6,931 nt of DNA, taken from contig SLRI01000108.1 of the NCBI GenBank assembly GCA_007131045.1, positions 1 through 6,931 on the forward strand, read 5' to 3'. Below the pieces are notes generated by a model. That model was not told the origin of the DNA. It worked only from the letters and a program-made list of their open reading frames with translations, and did no database searches. Below are positions 5,968 to 6,931 of this stretch, piece by piece. This DNA is from Rhodospirillales bacterium. GTDB taxonomy: Bacteria > Pseudomonadota > Alphaproteobacteria > Geminicoccales > Geminicoccaceae. The first letter of the stretch is position 1; the number at the start of each line of letters is the position of its first letter. The position numbers and the translations under genes are program-made.

Positions 5968-6931
5968 CGGTCGTATCCTCGGGCGTAATGCAGAATTTCG
6001 GCGCCGGGCAGCAGCGTGGTGCTCTCCAGCCAGGGGGACACGGGCGGCAGGTCGCAGCCGGCGTCGCTCATCGCAGCGTGCGCGGCGGGTGCTGCCGCGG
6101 CGTTCGGGGCACGGCGGTTGCCGGTGATGCGCAGCCCTCGGCGCGAGCTCCGGTCGATCTCGTGGAGCGCCGGCCTGCCGACCACGAGGTTGCAGCGGAT
6201 GGTGGCGTTGCTGACCGATTGGCGGAGCACCACGGCGGTATAGTAGATGGTCGAGAGGAAGACGTTGTCTTCGACCAGAAGCCCGTCGAACTCGCGGATC
6301 AGGACGCCCTGGCTGCCGTTGTTGGCGCAGACGTTGCGGCGAAAGATCAGGTTGGCGCCCTGACCCCGAACCGGGGTCTCGGCCATCAGGCACTGGTGGT
6401 CGACGTCGAAGCAGACATTGTCCTCGATCACCACGTCGCGCGTCGAGGGCCGGCCGGAATCGAAGGTCTGAAAGCAGTCGGTGTGCGGCCCCTCGCCTTC
6501 GTAGCCGCGGTCGAAGATGTGGTGGACGTAGTTGTCGCGGATCAGGATCCGCTCGCCGAAGAAGCGGATGCCGTCGGCATCGCCCGCCTCGACCACCACC
6601 GAGCCGGCGACGTCGTTGCCCTCGATCAGGATGTCGCGGCCCATGGCGTTGATGCCGATGCCGTCGGCGCCGCGCACGGTGTTGCCGATGATCGCCGTGT
6701 CCGCGCAGTGCGGCTCGTGCAGGTGGCAATGGATGCCGTAGCCGCCGGGGTCGGTGACGGTGTTGTCGATGATGCCGAGGCGCGATCCGGCGAGGTGGAA
6801 GCCGGTGCGCCAGCCGTCGGGATGCGGGACGCCCCGGTTGTCGACGGTAAAGCCGCGGACGATGACGTCGTTCGCCTCGACGACGAAGCCCGCGGTGACC
6901 ACGCGGCCGAGTGCCCTGACCTCGATCGGCC
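5964..6931 (-). CDS. Right-handed parallel beta-helix protein, 5' end missing (possible polysaccharide-modifying enzyme)
   Basis: The frame is open to the right edge, so the start lies outside; 321 residues are visible. A GTG at 6902 is in frame, but the nine codons before it (PIEVRALGR) continue the same strand pattern, so it is probably not the true start. Numbering from that GTG, about ten coil-like units end in the pattern hydrophobic-x-N-x-V (for example GIIDNTVTD, AIIGNTVRG, ILIEGNDVAG, ILIRDNYVHH, VVIEDNVCFD, LLVEDNVFLS). This is typical of pectate-lyase-like or NosD-like beta-helices. A conserved-looking GPHTDCFQTF stretch lies at 138-147, with an H140-x-D142 pair. There are eight cysteines, unusual for this fold, suggesting disulfides and a periplasmic or secreted site. 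The C-terminal 50 residues are alanine-rich and outside the helix. The stop overlaps the methyltransferase start (ATGA). The fold is clear; lyase, epimerase or simple binding activity cannot be told apart here. Confidence 0.9.
   Translation of the reverse strand, partial: PIEVRALGRVVTAGFVVEANDVIVRGFTVDNRGVPHPDGWRTGFHLAGSRLGIIDNTVTDPGGYGIHCHLHEPHCADTAIIGNTVRGADGIGINAMGRDILIEGNDVAGSVVVEAGDADGIRFFGERILIRDNYVHHIFDRGYEGEGPHTDCFQTFDSGRPSTRDVVIEDNVCFDVDHQCLMAETPVRGQGANLIFRRNVCANNGSQGVLIREFDGLLVEDNVFLSTIYYTAVVLRQSVSNATIRCNLVVGRPALHEIDRSSRRGLRITGNRRAPNAAAAPAAHAAMSDAGCDLPPVSPWLESTTLLPGAEILHYARGYDR
5976..5980 (-). promoter_or_regulatory. Ribosome binding site of the methyltransferase gene
   Basis: GAGGA on the minus strand, eight bases before ATG at 5967. 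It lies inside the last codons of the beta-helix gene and agrees with the ATGA overlap, so it supports this start rather than a longer frame. Confidence 0.55.

Noticed and set aside
4942..5988. Plus-strand open frame opposite the co-polymerase and methyltransferase genes
   Set aside because: It crosses two convincing genes on the other strand and has no recognisable motif; a shadow frame.
5968..6729. Possible upstream extension of the methyltransferase frame
   Set aside because: The extra 254 residues are Arg/Pro-rich and out of phase with the beta-helix coding pattern. The internal ATG has a ribosome site and an ATGA overlap.

Overview
The window is very GC-rich (by eye about 70%) and almost gap-free. 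All supported genes lie on the minus strand and read from right to left. Base composition, GC-dominated third codon positions and gene content suggest a high-GC Gram-negative bacterium, most likely an alphaproteobacterium of the Rhodospirillales type. That placement is an inference, because there is no rRNA or other marker gene here.

Layout in transcription order: (1) 6931-5964, the 3' part of a right-handed parallel beta-helix protein whose start lies outside the window; (2) 5967-5251, a class I SAM-dependent methyltransferase; (3) 5261-4455, a short Wzz-like polysaccharide co-polymerase; (4) 4416-2752, a MurJ/MviN-type flippase of the MOP superfamily; (5) 2752-1292, a Wzy/O-antigen-ligase-type polymerase; (6) 1295-1, the 5' part of a Sel1-repeat lipoprotein that runs off the left edge. 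The junctions are ATGA (5967-5964), an 11-bp overlap (5261-5251), a 38-bp gap (4454-4417), TGATG (at 2752) and ATGA (1295-1292). This is the signature of one tightly coupled operon. No promoter or terminator is visible, so both ends of the transcript are outside.

Together the genes look like the membrane and export half of an exopolysaccharide or capsule locus. A lipid-linked repeat unit would be flipped by the MurJ-like protein, polymerised in the periplasm by the Wzy-like protein, and length-controlled by the Wzz-like protein. It could be modified by the methyltransferase (cytoplasm) and perhaps by the beta-helix protein (periplasm or outside). The Sel1 lipoprotein would support export at the outer membrane. 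Glycosyltransferases, a priming transferase, a Wza-type or beta-barrel exporter and a tyrosine kinase are not in this window.

The most interesting points are these. The flippase keeps the MurJ fold but appears to have lost three of the five charged residues described for lipid II flipping in E. coli MurJ. The co-polymerase has an unusually short periplasmic part and a long proline-rich cytoplasmic tail with a small tandem repeat. An AlgK-like Sel1 lipoprotein, typical of synthase-dependent systems such as alginate, sits inside a Wzx/Wzy-type operon together with a beta-helix protein. This looks like a hybrid export layout.
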